DNA of 64,000 nucleotides, taken from Quillaja saponaria. Lineage: Eukaryota; Streptophyta; Magnoliopsida; Fabales; Quillajaceae. Shown here in pieces: positions 35,683 to 47,960 of the stretch. Location: positions 29,199,235 to 29,263,234 of the forward strand of contig CM055607.1 in NCBI GenBank assembly GCA_029379385.1, written 5' to 3'. Each line of letters begins with the position of its first letter. The stretch's first letter is position 1. The position numbers and the translations under genes are program-made. A model generated the notes under the pieces. The model was not told the origin of the DNA, did no database searches, and was given only the letters and a program-made list of their open reading frames with translations.

Positions 35683-38196
35683 CTCCAATGGTCATGCCCT
35701 TACCCAGTTACCCTGCCACCCAATTTCCTTGTGTTTACATAATAAATTTTGCAAATACTTTGTAAACAATATTTAAACAGATATGAAATACTTCATGTTA
35801 CAAAATATTGGAATTCGATGTTGCTCAAATTCAATGTTTGGCACCAGTAATGCATGCCTACGAGACACAGGTTGTGTAACACATTCATTGTTGAGATTGA
35901 ACAAGCTTGCCATTAGATTTCACAAACACAAGAATACAAAGACACTAATGCTTTCTCTCTCTAAGGAGTATTTTATGATTATCCAACACAAAATTTTGGT
36001 CTTAGAGAGAGAAAGCCTTCCAGATACACAAAACAACATATGTCACACGATTATGCACTTTGGTAATGGGCCTTATCGTTTTAGTTTACAATAGTGGCTT
36101 CTTTGTCCCAACAACGAAGTTTCATGCAAATTTCCATTTTGGTGTCATACTATTAGCCCGAACCATACCGTAGCCCATAACTTAAAAAATGTAAATTAAA
36201 TGGAAAACAGAAAAATAGAAGAAAGAATACGTGTCAGTAACAATAACGAGCCAATCTGGAAGATGTCACTTACATGGCCAGCAGAGGGGTGGGCTTCAGA
36301 TTTTATGTCAATTTCCCATTTGGCAATATCAAGCACTTGGAAAATAAACTAGTAATATATGAATTTTATCATTGTAAGATATGAGTATTTAATGAAGTCA
36401 ATTAGTAATATATTATAAACTTCCAATATTTTTTTTTTATATCATTTGTTTGAAAAAAGAAAATAAAAAATTATTGATTTTATTGTAAGATATATTAGTA
36501 TTTAATGAAGTCAATTAGTAATTTTCGCAACTACATGAATAATTTCTCGGTGAATATGGGATACAGTGACGAAAGTGTTATTATTGAGCGGACTATAGTA
36601 TTAGTTCACAACTCAAACTCAAACTCACATTTATCAATTTTTGATTCGGGTTATAAGATTTATTATGTTTCATATATTGTTTAAGTAACCTATTCTGGAC
36701 AATTTATTTTCGAGTAAAAATATTTGTCATAATATTGTCAAAAATTACTTAGAAAATAGAAAGAATTCTTTATTTTTGCATTTGATTAAAATTATAAATT
36801 TTCTAAAAAACTGACAATGTTTTCATAAACACTTATGTAAACAATAATTTGCTCATTTCATCATAAAAGTCAAAGAAAACATTTCCATCACATAAACAAA
36901 CAAGTTTATTTCAATCAAGGAAAGATTTTAATCATAATTTTTTACACATCACTTATTAAAAGCATTCCTAACTTCTACATTTAATAATAAAATTAGTCAA
37001 AATAAAATAAAAATTATAAAATTCAATCCAATTACAAAACTTATGAGCCTCATATAGGGCCTATTACCCACCCTGTACCTGCGACAGGTATAGAATTTTA
37101 TACCCTTATCCACTCCTTATCCACTATGGGACGGGTATTTTGTCTACGACAGAGCCTATTGAAATTGTCATCCCTAGATTTGGCCATATGAATTTAAATT
37201 TGGGACTAATCATTTTAAATGTTTTGTTTAGTTGCTTTTATTGTGAAGGTATTTGGATTTGGGCCAAATTCTTGAATGAATTTTAGCCCTATTTAAGTGG
37301 ATTTGAAATATCTACTGGAGATGTTATTTCAAATCTAGCCCTATATACCACAACGAACATCAATCCATAATCTAACCCAATCAAACGCAACTATGAACAG
37401 TGTTTGACCCAACCCCAGTCTAGTTGGGTTTTTATGATGTCTCTGACTACTCGTTATGTCAAATTTTGTCCTTTCTTTTTTTTATTCGACCCATCCTGGT
37501 GAACATTAGGCTTGAGTAGCTTATCCAACTTATAACAAACTGACTTCAACAGAAAATGACTCCACCTGAAAATACGAATTTCAAAGATGGACGAATTTTT
37601 TGTAACAGTATAGGGTTGGGTTAGGTTTTTAGAGCCCATTGAAAATATTTGTCAATTAATCGACCTGACCAAAATCTTCTACATATTGTAAAAATAGTTT
37701 TTATGCATTAGGTGATTGTTTTATCTAGCATATGAAGCCTAAGTACTCCGGCCCCAGTTCAAACAAAATAGCATTTACATTTGTATAATAATATAAATAT
37801 AAATGATATATTTGTTTGGGGACTTGGTTGAAAATTTTGGTGACCTGCAGTTGGTCAAATGTTCAAAATTGATCTGACCTGATTTGCTCACCCATACAGC
37901 CCAGGTTGCTCACTTTTTTCTTTTAAAGTTACATTTTAGTACAATAAGATTTCAACCATTTACCTCTTGAAAGAGAGTAATAATTAACAACCACTTAGAA
38001 AAACCTTTTAAATGCTAAATTAGAACACGTTAAAATATATGTTTATATCTTCAATTAAATAATTGTTTTAATTAAAAAATTAAGATATATTTAATAAAAT
38101 TAAATCTAATATCAAAAATTAAAATTTATAATTTAAATCCTTAATCATATTTTACTATCAAACATTAAATTTTAAATGATGGATTTCAAATGTTCT

Positions 38197-38489
38197 TGTT
38201 AATACAATTTTGATTTAGGCTCATTTAGCTCAATTACGCCCAAAACTTTCCTATAAATAGGAACTACCTTCTAAGTGAAGATAAGCTCTCTCTCTAAGCT
38301 CTCTCTCTAAGCTCTCATACTTCTCTACATTTAGACACATACAAGCACTGTCTGACCTCCCCTTCCTCTTGTACTATTTCAGGTCAACCAAGCACTTAAG
38401 GAGACCTCTGAGCTTAAGGGACCTACCTTGCACGTCTACTAAAGAGAACCAGAAGAGACTTTTAAGCATTAATCATTTTTGCATTAACA
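38197..38489 (+). repeat. Left LTR
   Basis: About 293 bp. It contains the palindromic TATA-like sequence CCTATAAATAGG near 38250 and a repeated TAAGCTCTCTCTC microsatellite just after it. These positions fit a promoter and transcript leader within the LTR. Confidence 0.7.
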
Positions 38490-39676
38490 AATCTTATATT
38501 AACATTGGTGCTCAAATAATATTTCAGGTCAAAAACCTCTTCGGGCTAATCAAGCTGCATAGTGCGAATCCTCCTAACCAGCTCCTCCTGCCAAAGGTTC
38601 AAGAGAGGTTAGAGGCTCATCTCGATGATCAGCTTCCCCAACCATGGTTGAAATCGCTAGGAGTCCCATGCCACATGAAGAAGAACCAAGGCTTTCATCC
38701 TTCATTTTTGTTGGGATTAGTTGGTGAATAGAAACTTTCTAGCCACAATACAAATCCATCCCTTGAACAAGGCCTTAAATATAAAAAGCTTCCTGAAAAT
38801 AGTCAGAGAAAGGGGGAAGTCCTGCTCTCGATACAAACTTACTTAACCGATGACAAACCTAATTGCATTAGATACAATCTGAGCTGGGTAGACACCACAT
38901 GCATTGCAAAGGTGGATGATAAAGGGGTAGGAGGAAAACCTAAGCTCGGCCTTAAATTGACCTTGTACAAGCACACAAAAGTATGCTGAGTGTTAGAAGT
39001 GCACAACCTACCAAGAATCATGAGCTCGATTATCCTTCGGTTGACTACGAGGAAGCAACATACCATCCTCGTCATAATCCCTTTGAAAAATTCTACTTTG
39101 TAGACCGAACCAAGCCCAGATTGGGAAATGGGGAGAACCTTACCCTTCACTAGACTCCTCGATGTCATTACTAAAATCGACACCTTCCTCATATCCCCGA
39201 GCATAACCCATTTCCTCATTAATCCCAACCTGAGGATCAAAGTCCCCAATGCCAAAACCCAAGTCCCCCTCACCTAGGATCGGGCATCCTTAACGAAGGC
39301 TCGACCATGACCATCAAACTGAACCTAAAATTTGAACCACTCAACTTCCCTACCCCCGATTTGGTGTGAAACAAGAAGGAAAACCCTGAATAAAGGAAAT
39401 TAGAGAAGAGGCCACTTGAAAAGAGTAAGACCAGGAGGAGGAAGAACGAGTAGAAAGTGAGGCACCCAACATCATAACAGTAAAAGTTTAAAGAGAATGA
39501 AAGGAGGAATAGTAAAAAAAAGTTCTTATACCCCCAACTACCCCAAAGAACATACCCACCTATCCAATGTGAGGCACGTTAAAAACACACCTGATCCGGC
39601 TTGAGAAATTCTAAGCTCGAAATGCTAAAATATAGCCTAATTTTTGAGCTTCTCAGGCTTTTTTTTGGGGAACTAG

Positions 39677-39980
39677 TGTTAATACAATATTGATTTAGGA
39701 CATTTAGCCCAACTAAGCCCAAGACTTCCCTATGCATAGGAGCTCCGTTCCTAAGTGAAGGTAAGCTCTCTCTCCAAAGTTCTCTTACTTCTCTCTACAT
39801 TCTAATGAGTTTCAGAGAGGGACCTCAGCCTCGAGCAATGTCGAAGCTCATCTTCCTCTTGTATATTTCAAGTCTACCAAGGACCACCCGAGGAGAACTC
39901 TGAGTTCAAGGGACCACCCCTGCATGTCTACCAAAGAGAACCTAAGGAGACCCTTGAGCACAACCATTTTTGCATTAACA
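39677..39980 (+). repeat. Right LTR
   Basis: About 304 bp, colinear with the left LTR from TGTTAATACAA to GCATTAACA with many substitutions and small indels. In this copy the TATA-like palindrome has become CCTATGCATAGG. Confidence 0.7.
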
Positions 39981-42900
39981 TAGCTTAAGGCTCCAAGACC
40001 ACCCATACACTTCTACCGAAAAACAGGCCAAGAGATCTTCCAACCAGACCACTAGCTTGGAAGAACTATTGTAGCAAAACAAAAATAATTTAAATTAATA
40101 TATTTCAAATGATGGTAATTAAATTAATGCATGTGAAATAAATTAAATATAAAATTCTTGAATTTCAAATTACTCACATTGTAAATATATATTAATCATA
40201 TAATTGAATTGGCTTGATATGATATATTGGATTTAGTTATTGTAGTAACATATTTTTAAATCGTACTAGCTAGTGATCCTGTGATCCCTTCAGAGAGAAA
40301 AATGATGACAAACTTAGGTGAATTTTAACTGTTTGTTTTAATTATCATTTTGAATCAACCTTTTTCCTTTTCAAATATCTCCTTTTCTTCTATTGGTCCA
40401 CCCCAATAGCATGTGAAGCTTGATAGGACATAAAATACAGGGATTACATGTATATCCATTGCAAGTTAAAATAATAAGGTGCTAAGGTGTTGCTAGTAGA
40501 CTTGTAGTAGAGGGTGAAAAGAGACATTTTGGCCAGCTTTGGGAGCTCCCCAACTACTCACAAGCATCCTTAATTTGGTAGGCTGCTTGACTTAGAAGAA
40601 CCTAGGCTAGGATAGCTCAAGGGTGTAAATTAAGGCCATTCAACTAATTAATTATTTTAAGTCTTAATTAAAAATATATATATATTTAAAGGTTTGTACA
40701 TATAATTTATGATTTTTTTTTTGTCTGATCATAAGATCTGCAACCTTTCGGTGAAATTTTGTTTTATTATATATTTATTTTAACATTCTCTGTGTAGATT
40801 ACAAAAGAAAATTTTAAACTTAATTAAGATCTTCTTCAATATTATGATAAATTATTAACTCTTTTATAAATTCAAATGAGAGAATTTATTTATATATTGT
40901 AACATGATAATTAGACTTAGAATAAAAATATTAATTATTAATTTTATTTGGGTGAAACATAATTCAGCACAATTTACTTTCCGTTTCTGTTTCTGTATTT
41001 TTTTGGATGTTTGATTGGTTCTGGATAAAATTTTAGTAATTTATCGGGAAGTAAATATCACATGAATGATTTATCTTTGTTCAGATTTGAGAGATAAATT
41101 AATTAAAATACACGTAAGACACTAATGCTTACCTAATTGCTAAAAAATAAGATTCGAGAAAGATTCTTTTTCTTAGTAAAATATTAGTGGCTAATATCAC
41201 ATACTAGTTAACATTAAAAGAAATTAGACTTAATTTAATCCAGAAACTAAATACCTGTTTGTAGTAAAAATCATACAAAACTTCATTTTCAATGCACTTA
41301 AAAAAAATTGAAAATAAAATTATACAAGACTAAGAAATTTTGTGCTCCGCGCGGCATTAATTTGACTTTAGAAACATATAATGTTATATTTATTTTTGGG
41401 AAAGAAGTATAAAGTATTTTATTAAGTACATCTTATTGGTCTAAGACATAGCAATTTGTTTGTGTCCATTCAAAAAAATTATATAGTTAAGTTGATTGCA
41501 GAAATAGTTAATTAATCTAATTTGGTGAGCTGTGACTAACTTATCTTTGTGACGTCAACTTAAAGTCATTGCCACGTCAACAAGTTATGTATTTACTTTT
41601 AGGATTTGAATTTAAAATTTGAAAGCAATTTAAATTTATTTGTGAATAAGTTTCTGGTCAATCAGTTCTTTTACAAGATATTGCAATTTCTATAACCAAA
41701 ATACTTTACAGTTCAATTTGTGTTATTAATTATTCTTATAATCAAAATTTCAACGTAGTAAGTATTTTTATTCATAACTTGTTGGACGACGTTAATGTTA
41801 ATATTATTATTTATTTTGTGAACTAAGTCTTTTGGCTAATCAATTTGTATATCTTAATATCTCTGTATTTATTATATATTAAAATTTAATATCGCTTGGT
41901 CCAAAACTTATTCACAAAGTCCAAACCTAATTTAATCTCTACCCTCTAGACATTATAAGCCACATGCATATATGTGCAAAACTAACAAATTTAACTTTAA
42001 TTGTGAAATGTTAACCAATACCAAATATGCATATCTAATATAAATTAACATATATTACATTAGATTTCAATATAAATACAAAAATTACCACAAAAGGATA
42101 TCGAATCAATTCTCCAATCTTACCTAGACTAAAATTAATCAATCAAACAATGAAAATACTAAAGAAATTTTAATTGTGAGAATTATATCATCCGTAATTC
42201 CGTGATTGAGCCCTCTTTTTTTTTTGTTTTATTTAGAGGTCAGGTGTATTCGAGTCAGCTTACATGCACCTCGACTAGTCACTTTTCAGTTCCGGTCAAA
42301 TACAAGCTATTTACATTTGAATTAAAAAATTTATGAAAATTTTATTTCTCACGATCTTTCTAAAAATATTTAAATCCAGATAATTAATGAAGGGAGTACA
42401 CCTTCAATTTGACCAGGTAAACCTAACTTTCTTAGAGCCGACTTAGCCTTGTTTAAATATTGATAATATATCATATATTGCTTTTGTTGTTTTCTTTAAT
42501 GTTGAATGACATTCATGGTATTAAATGCATGGAAAGAGTAAAACAATAAAGCACTCATACAAATTGTCAAATTTTTCTACGTCACTAAAATTAACTTGAT
42601 GTACATTTTATAGGAGTAAAAAGAACATTTTTTAGTAAAGTTTCAAAAATCAATCAACATAATAATAATAATAAGGATAAGTATAGCTATAGCATGTCTA
42701 TGAAGATAATTGACTTATGAGCTTTAACTAAATTATCTCACATCAATTATATATGTATATATCAAAATTGAGTTATCATAGTAGGTGTAGAGTAAAACAC
42801 TCGTCTTTACACTATTAAACTTATAAAATTGTGTATTCCATTTAACAATTTTTTATTTTATCGATCAACCACTTGGAGAAAGGAAAGGCTTAAAACCCGG

Positions 42901-43468
42901 CACCATGCCACTTGAGCTAAGCTCTAGCTCTAGTGAAAGTATGCAAAATGAATTCTACAAACTAGCAGCCTTAAAAATTAGCAGACCAAAAAAAAAATGG
43001 TCTAGAAACTAGAAAGTGAATATCAAGGTTAACTGTAAACTTCATTAATGACTAATGAGCAATTATTGAAAATGAAGGGTCAAAGGGTGTTTGGGATATG
43101 GAAAATGTAATACCCTTACCAGGATAGCTGTATGCCAAAAGTCAGCTATATATAGTATATTAGTATTCTACTTTATAACTACAAAAGAATAATGTGTCAA
43201 CGAAAAAAAAAAAAAATAAATAAATTTTTTATATAATGATGAATGATGAGAGGTACGTGCTACGTAGCTCCCAGGAAAGAGGACAAAGCATAAAATTTGA
43301 AGTTTCTGGTGAAGAATAAAAGAGAGTCCCTACCATTTGTCTCGTGGTCTGACTGGAATTTTGTTGTCAACGGTATTGTTACGTGGAATAGAACAAGTCT
43401 TACATACCGATTCCCAAATCCAAAGCTGTTTTCTTTGAAACTTGCTACTATTCTCAATTTCTCACCCC

Positions 43469-43475
43469 TATATAT
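43469..43475 (+). promoter_or_regulatory. Candidate TATA box of the dioxygenase gene
   Basis: TATATAT in ACCCCTATATATGTT lies about 100 bp upstream of the ATG at 43575. Position and C-rich flank fit a plant core promoter. Confidence 0.5.
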
Positions 43476-43574
43476 GTTACACAAATAATTAAACCTTCTT
43501 CATTCCCAAACTTATAATAAGTTTTTATTTATTTATTTATTAAATTCCATAGCTAGACTGAGTTTAGAGGTTCA

Positions 43575-45640
43575 ATGTCTCCTGCAATTGCAATGACAAC
43601 TGATCAGACAAAAGGGGGTGATCATCATGATGATCAAAGCCTATATCAGAAAGGAGTGAAACACCTCTGTGAAAATGGGCTTGACAGAGTGCCTGATAAG
43701 TATATATTACCTGCTGCAGACAGACCCAATATCACTAAACAAGATTTGAATATTGTCGAAGATAATCTTAAGTTGCCCATCATTGATTTTGCTCAATTGC
43801 TCGGTCCTAATCGCTCCCAAGTCCTTAAATCTCTCGCTAATGCTTGTGAACACTACGGATTCTTTCAGGTCGGTTTCTTCATTAATTCAAGTTAATTGTG
43901 CATATGTGAAAGATACATATATAAAACTCGTTCATGAAGTTTTACCTAACAGTTTTACTTTGTAAACACGACTCGAAAATAATGTTTCTTCTTTGTGGTT
44001 TGGTTAATGCAGGTGATAAATCATGGGATTGCTGAGGATATTATTAGTAATATGATTGATGCGGGTACGAGGTTCTTTGAGCTTCCTTTTGAGGATAGAG
44101 CTAAGTACATGAGCAATAATATGCAAGCTCCGGTCAGATATGGAACGAGCTATAACCAAAACAAAGACAAAGTGTTCTGCTGGAGGGACTTCTTGAAACT
44201 CTTATGCCATCCACTACCAGAGTTTCTCCCTCTTTGGCCTTCTTCTCCGGTGGACTTCCAGTGAGTATATAAGTAGTGCTCAGTTAATAAGAATGAGAAA
44301 TTCTTGATTACATGCCCAATGATCATTACTAAAATGCATAAACTTATAGTCACGCCAACTAAAGTTAACACCGTCAAGTTATAAATTCTTTCATAACCCA
44401 TCTTTAATCATGGTGTACCGGAACTTATTGAAATAAACAAGTCGAAGTGTTTAATTTTACATGTCATATTGTAAAGATCATTTTTAGTAAGAATATTTAA
44501 TTTAACTTTAAATTAAATTTCATCATCATAATTTAATTAAGAGGCTGTTTTTTGCTCGCGGCCATATATGTATGCCCAAATTTGCAAATTAACAAATAGT
44601 TTTACTTTCTAAAAGGGATTAATAAATAAATTAGTAGCATACTTGATCAACCAAGTACTTGTTTCTTGTGCTTAAAATAGGAATTTGGCGGCTACCTACT
44701 CAAAAGAAACCAAGTACATGTTTCTAATGCTAATGGAAGCCATTATAGAGAGCTTAGGGATTGTGACGACTGCTACTACAAATGATCAAAACAAGACAGA
44801 AGAGGAAGACATTTTAAAACAGTTTGAAGATGGAAGCCAGGTAATGGTGGTCAATTTCTACCCACCATGCCCGGAACCCGACCTAACCATAGGGTTGCCA
44901 CCACACTCTGATTATGGCTTCCTCACACTTCTCCTGCAAGATGAGGTTGAAGGTTTGCAAATACAATTCCAAGGACAATGGGTCACTGTTGAACCTATTG
45001 CTAATAAATTTGTTATCAACGTCGGAGATCACTTAGAGGTGAGTTTATTTATTGAGCAGTATTTACAAAATTAAATTTGAATATTCTTAAAATATGTGAT
45101 CACTATATAAATCTATTGTAGATAAACAAAATTATTAATATCTTAGCACACTTGATTCAAAACATAATTGATGATATTTATTAATAACACATGACACTTT
45201 TATTCAACAACAGTAAATATATTTATTTTATGGATCAAATATATTAATACTTACAATTTTCAAATATTTTGGTGGAATTATCGGTATCTGAAATTTATAG
45301 AGGAAAAGAGAGAAGTACTAAGTTTTACAAATTGTTGTTTAATTTTGATGAGGTGCAGATATTTAGCAATGGGAAATACAAAAGCGTGTTGCATAGAGTT
45401 TTAGTGAATTCAGTAAAGTCTCGAATATCGGTAGCTTCGTTGCATAGTCTTCCTTTCAACTGCATGGTTAGACCGTCGCCGAATCTGATTGGTGAAGAGA
45501 ATCCCAAGCGTTACAAAGACACTGATTTTGGTTGTTTCCTCAATTACGTGTCATCTTGTGAGCCCAAAAGGAAGGACTTTCTGGAGTCTCGAAAATTGAC
45601 TTCAAAAATTATGGAAAAGTTAGACGTACATAGTACATGA
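43575..45640 (+). CDS. 2-oxoglutarate/Fe(II)-dependent dioxygenase, SLC1-like
   Basis: Four exons (43575-43868, 44013-44260, 44681-45038 and 45359-45640) join in phase to 393 residues, an ordinary length for plant DOXC dioxygenases. The N-terminal DIOX_N part includes LKLPIIDFAQL and ANACEHYGFFQVINHGI. The jelly-roll catalytic core carries the iron ligands H256 and D258 (PPHSDYGF) and H312 (SVLHRVLV). R322 and S324 (SRISVAS) form the 2-oxoglutarate clamp. All catalytic residues are intact. By memory of sequence the closest named family is 'probable 2-oxoglutarate-dependent dioxygenase SLC1'. Its substrate is not predictable from the sequence. Introns are GT-AG and no frameshift is seen. Confidence 0.9.
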
Positions 45641-46185
45641 ACTTTTACCTTTGTACTGTATCTACCAAGTTATAGTTGACAACGTAACACAACCTACGAA
45701 CGGTGATAAATTTATATTTCTATGAATGTTTCTAGTTATTTTTGAAGGGATTCTAAGTAGATTGTTTTGGACAACAATTTGTCATTGTTTTTGGTAATTT
45801 TAACCACCATTATATCTTTCTTAGTTGTAAAAATAGTTGACTATTACATGAAAAAAGTATTTTTGTATTGTAATTAATTTATGATTGCTAACGGGATATT
45901 GAATATATTTTATATTATATTACAATTTACCTACCTGAATTTATCAGAAAAATTCAAATTATATGATCCCTCGAAATAAAATGGTTAGGTCTCCACAGAG
46001 GCGAGCAAAATGTGCTTTCTCAAAACTTATGGATAAGTACCAATAATGGAAGAGATGAAGCATTAAATTCAGTTGCTATTAGTAAATTAATATATTTGTC
46101 ATATTTCATTTTGAAAGCGTATTAATAAGTGCTTTTAATATATATTTTTTTAATTTGCTAACCAGTGCCTAGTTAAAAATTAATT

Positions 46186-46530
46186 GTTAGTATTGAAAAT
46201 CTAATAAATTACAAATTTCAATTAGTCATTAAATCAAAATACTTATAATTAACTTCTCATTATAATTAATGAAAAGACAATAATTGATTACTATTTTATC
46301 TTTTTTATTTAATAGACAAAAATTATCCCTAATGACAAGCCTATTGAATTTCTTTTTACCTTTTAGGGTTAAGGGTAGGATTAGGGCAAGGTTAAGATTA
46401 GGATTAGGATTAGGGTTAGTGAAAGGCTATATATTTAAGTGATTTTAACAATTAGTATAGAAAGATGTAATGGTAATCTAATTTAAAGACTTATAGAGAT
46501 TTGTAATTTATTAGATTTCTAATACTAATT
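46186..46530. mobile_element. AT-rich foldback/MITE-like element
   Basis: The left arm at about 46186-46218 contains AATCTAATAAATTACAAAT. Its inverted copy, ATTTGTAATTTATTAGATT, lies near 46499-46517 within a right arm of about 33 bp. The span is about 345 bp. No exact target duplication was identified, so boundaries are approximate. The centre holds telomere-like repeats. Confidence 0.6.
46372..46421 (+). repeat. Telomere-like interstitial repeat
   Basis: The stretch reads as variants of the plant telomere unit TTTAGGG: TTTAGGG, TTAAGGG, TAGGATTAGGG, then GATTAGGATTAGGATTAGGG. It is short and degenerate and lies in the middle of the foldback element. Confidence 0.6.
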
Positions 46531-47960
46531 TTTTTTTCTGGTAGACTAAATTGAGGTACCTAAAATTCTTCTCATTTCCCATATTACTATTAAGATGATT
46601 TTAGTAATAGTTATACCCACTCATAATTTCGTTAATTTTGGTAATTTTAACCACCGTTACTAAGTGCTTGCTACATATCAAAATTTCATTAAGAATTCAA
46701 GATTTTGATAATGGGGTACTCAAATTAAGATGCAATATTTGTTCAAATGATGATCAGTGGAGGCTGTAAGGCTAGAAAAATAGAATGCATATAGGATGTG
46801 TCTTCCAATTGACTTGGACCAACCTATATATAGGATGTGTCTTCCAATAGAATGCATGCACCAAGATTATGTAAATACGTTATTGGCAGAAATTGACTCC
46901 ACCGGTCTCTGTTTTCTCATTACAACCTGATTTGTGAAATTAACATACTGTTTTTTTTTTTTTTGAGAAAATAATTTAAAAAAAAAAAAGATTTTTAGCT
47001 ATAGGTATACAATAATTGACGAAGCTTTTCACATTACAGCTCATAAATAAAATAATATTATAATTTCAAATTAATATGTGGCAGAAAAATAAATTGGTTA
47101 GTGGATTGACTGGATCATGTATAGTTTTATTTATTTATTATTATTTCAAGTCAAAAAATGCATACATGTCAAGCCTTCTTAAGCAGACAGAATCATCTTA
47201 GAGAAAAATTATTATGGTCTTTTCACACACTTCAGTAGGAATGAAAAGATTTATAGGTAAGAGAATGAATTAGACTGTTGCGTACTACGAGATTTATTTA
47301 TCATTAAGGAACGCAAAAAATAAGAAAATTAATTATGGAGGTTTTTATTCATATGAATCACAAATGAGAGAATTCTAAAGTTAAGGATATTGCAAGGGTA
47401 AAAATTGTGAGTGCTTTATAATGTGTTGGGAAGTTCCTTATAAGAAATTATAACTTATTTTTCACCTAAATTTTTAAGTGAATGGGTTATTTTGTATTTA
47501 TAATCAAATCAAGTGATTGTCATATGTCAATTCGATTTGAATATACTTATCTCATAATCAAAATTTGACTAATTTAACTAGTAAATTTTTTTTTGTCTCC
47601 ATTGAAGAGCTTAAGATCAAATTTTGCTTCAACCTAGTATAAGAGTTTATGAAAAACTAACTATAACTGTGTCACTCATAAATAATATAGGTTGAAATCT
47701 TACTCGGCTACTAGTGAAGCATGGACTGGGCCCAAATCTTACTCGGCCCAATATAATATAGGTGCCGGGTCCCCTCTGAAAAAGCAAGGGAAAAAAAAAA
47801 AGTTCTGTGGTGGATAGAGAAGAGAACAGTGTTTGCAGAAAGGTCAGAACTGAGAAAAAAACGAGAGGAAAGGCTATCCATGAAAATTGAACATACAAAA
47901 CCTTTTTAACTAACAAGAAACAAGCACGTTTACAGTTGCTTTTCTATTTACCACCTTACG

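Larger units (their letters stand above)
38197..39980 (+). mobile_element. Old 1.8-kb LTR retroelement, probably internally deleted
   Basis: Two direct repeats start TGTTAATACAA and end TTTTTGCATTAACA, giving the TG...CA ends expected of LTRs. They lie at 38197-38489 and 39677-39980. After the left LTR comes AACATTGGTGCTC, a form often seen next to LTRs of plant Ty3-type elements. GGGGAACTAG precedes the right LTR, a possible weak polypurine tract. The 1.2-kb interior has no recognisable gag or pol. No exact 5-bp target duplication was found (GTTCT against TAGCT). The LTRs are clearly diverged, so the insertion is old. A size near 1.8 kb suggests a nonautonomous or deleted copy. Confidence 0.7.
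35683..43468. other. 7.8-kb gene-free region with LTR retroelement
   Basis: The main feature is the LTR element at 38197-39980. A segment near 37040-37175 (CCTTATCCACTCC, ending AAATTGTCATCCCTA) resembles one end of a hAT-type element, with no partner end found. The segment 40400-40620 is less AT-rich but has no gene. The rest is AT-rich. No coding gene is supported. Confidence 0.5.
45641..47960. other. 2.3-kb spacer upstream of LUT1
   Basis: It contains an AT-rich foldback element with telomere-like repeats (46186-46530). Near 47690-47760 AAATCTTACTCGGC occurs twice. The last part should hold the LUT1 promoter, but no clear TATA box stands out. Confidence 0.5.

Noticed and set aside
37040..37175. 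Segment ending AAATTGTCATCCCTA, like a hAT terminus
   Set aside because: No matching left terminus or 8-bp duplication was found, so it is not listed as an element.
38839..39273. 144-codon open frame on the minus strand inside the LTR element
   Set aside because: It resembles no gag, pol or host family I recognise and is antisense to the element; probably chance.
42203..42212. Match to the first ten bases of miR171 (TGATTGAGCC)
   Set aside because: Agreement stops after ten bases and there is no complementary arm nearby to form a precursor hairpin.
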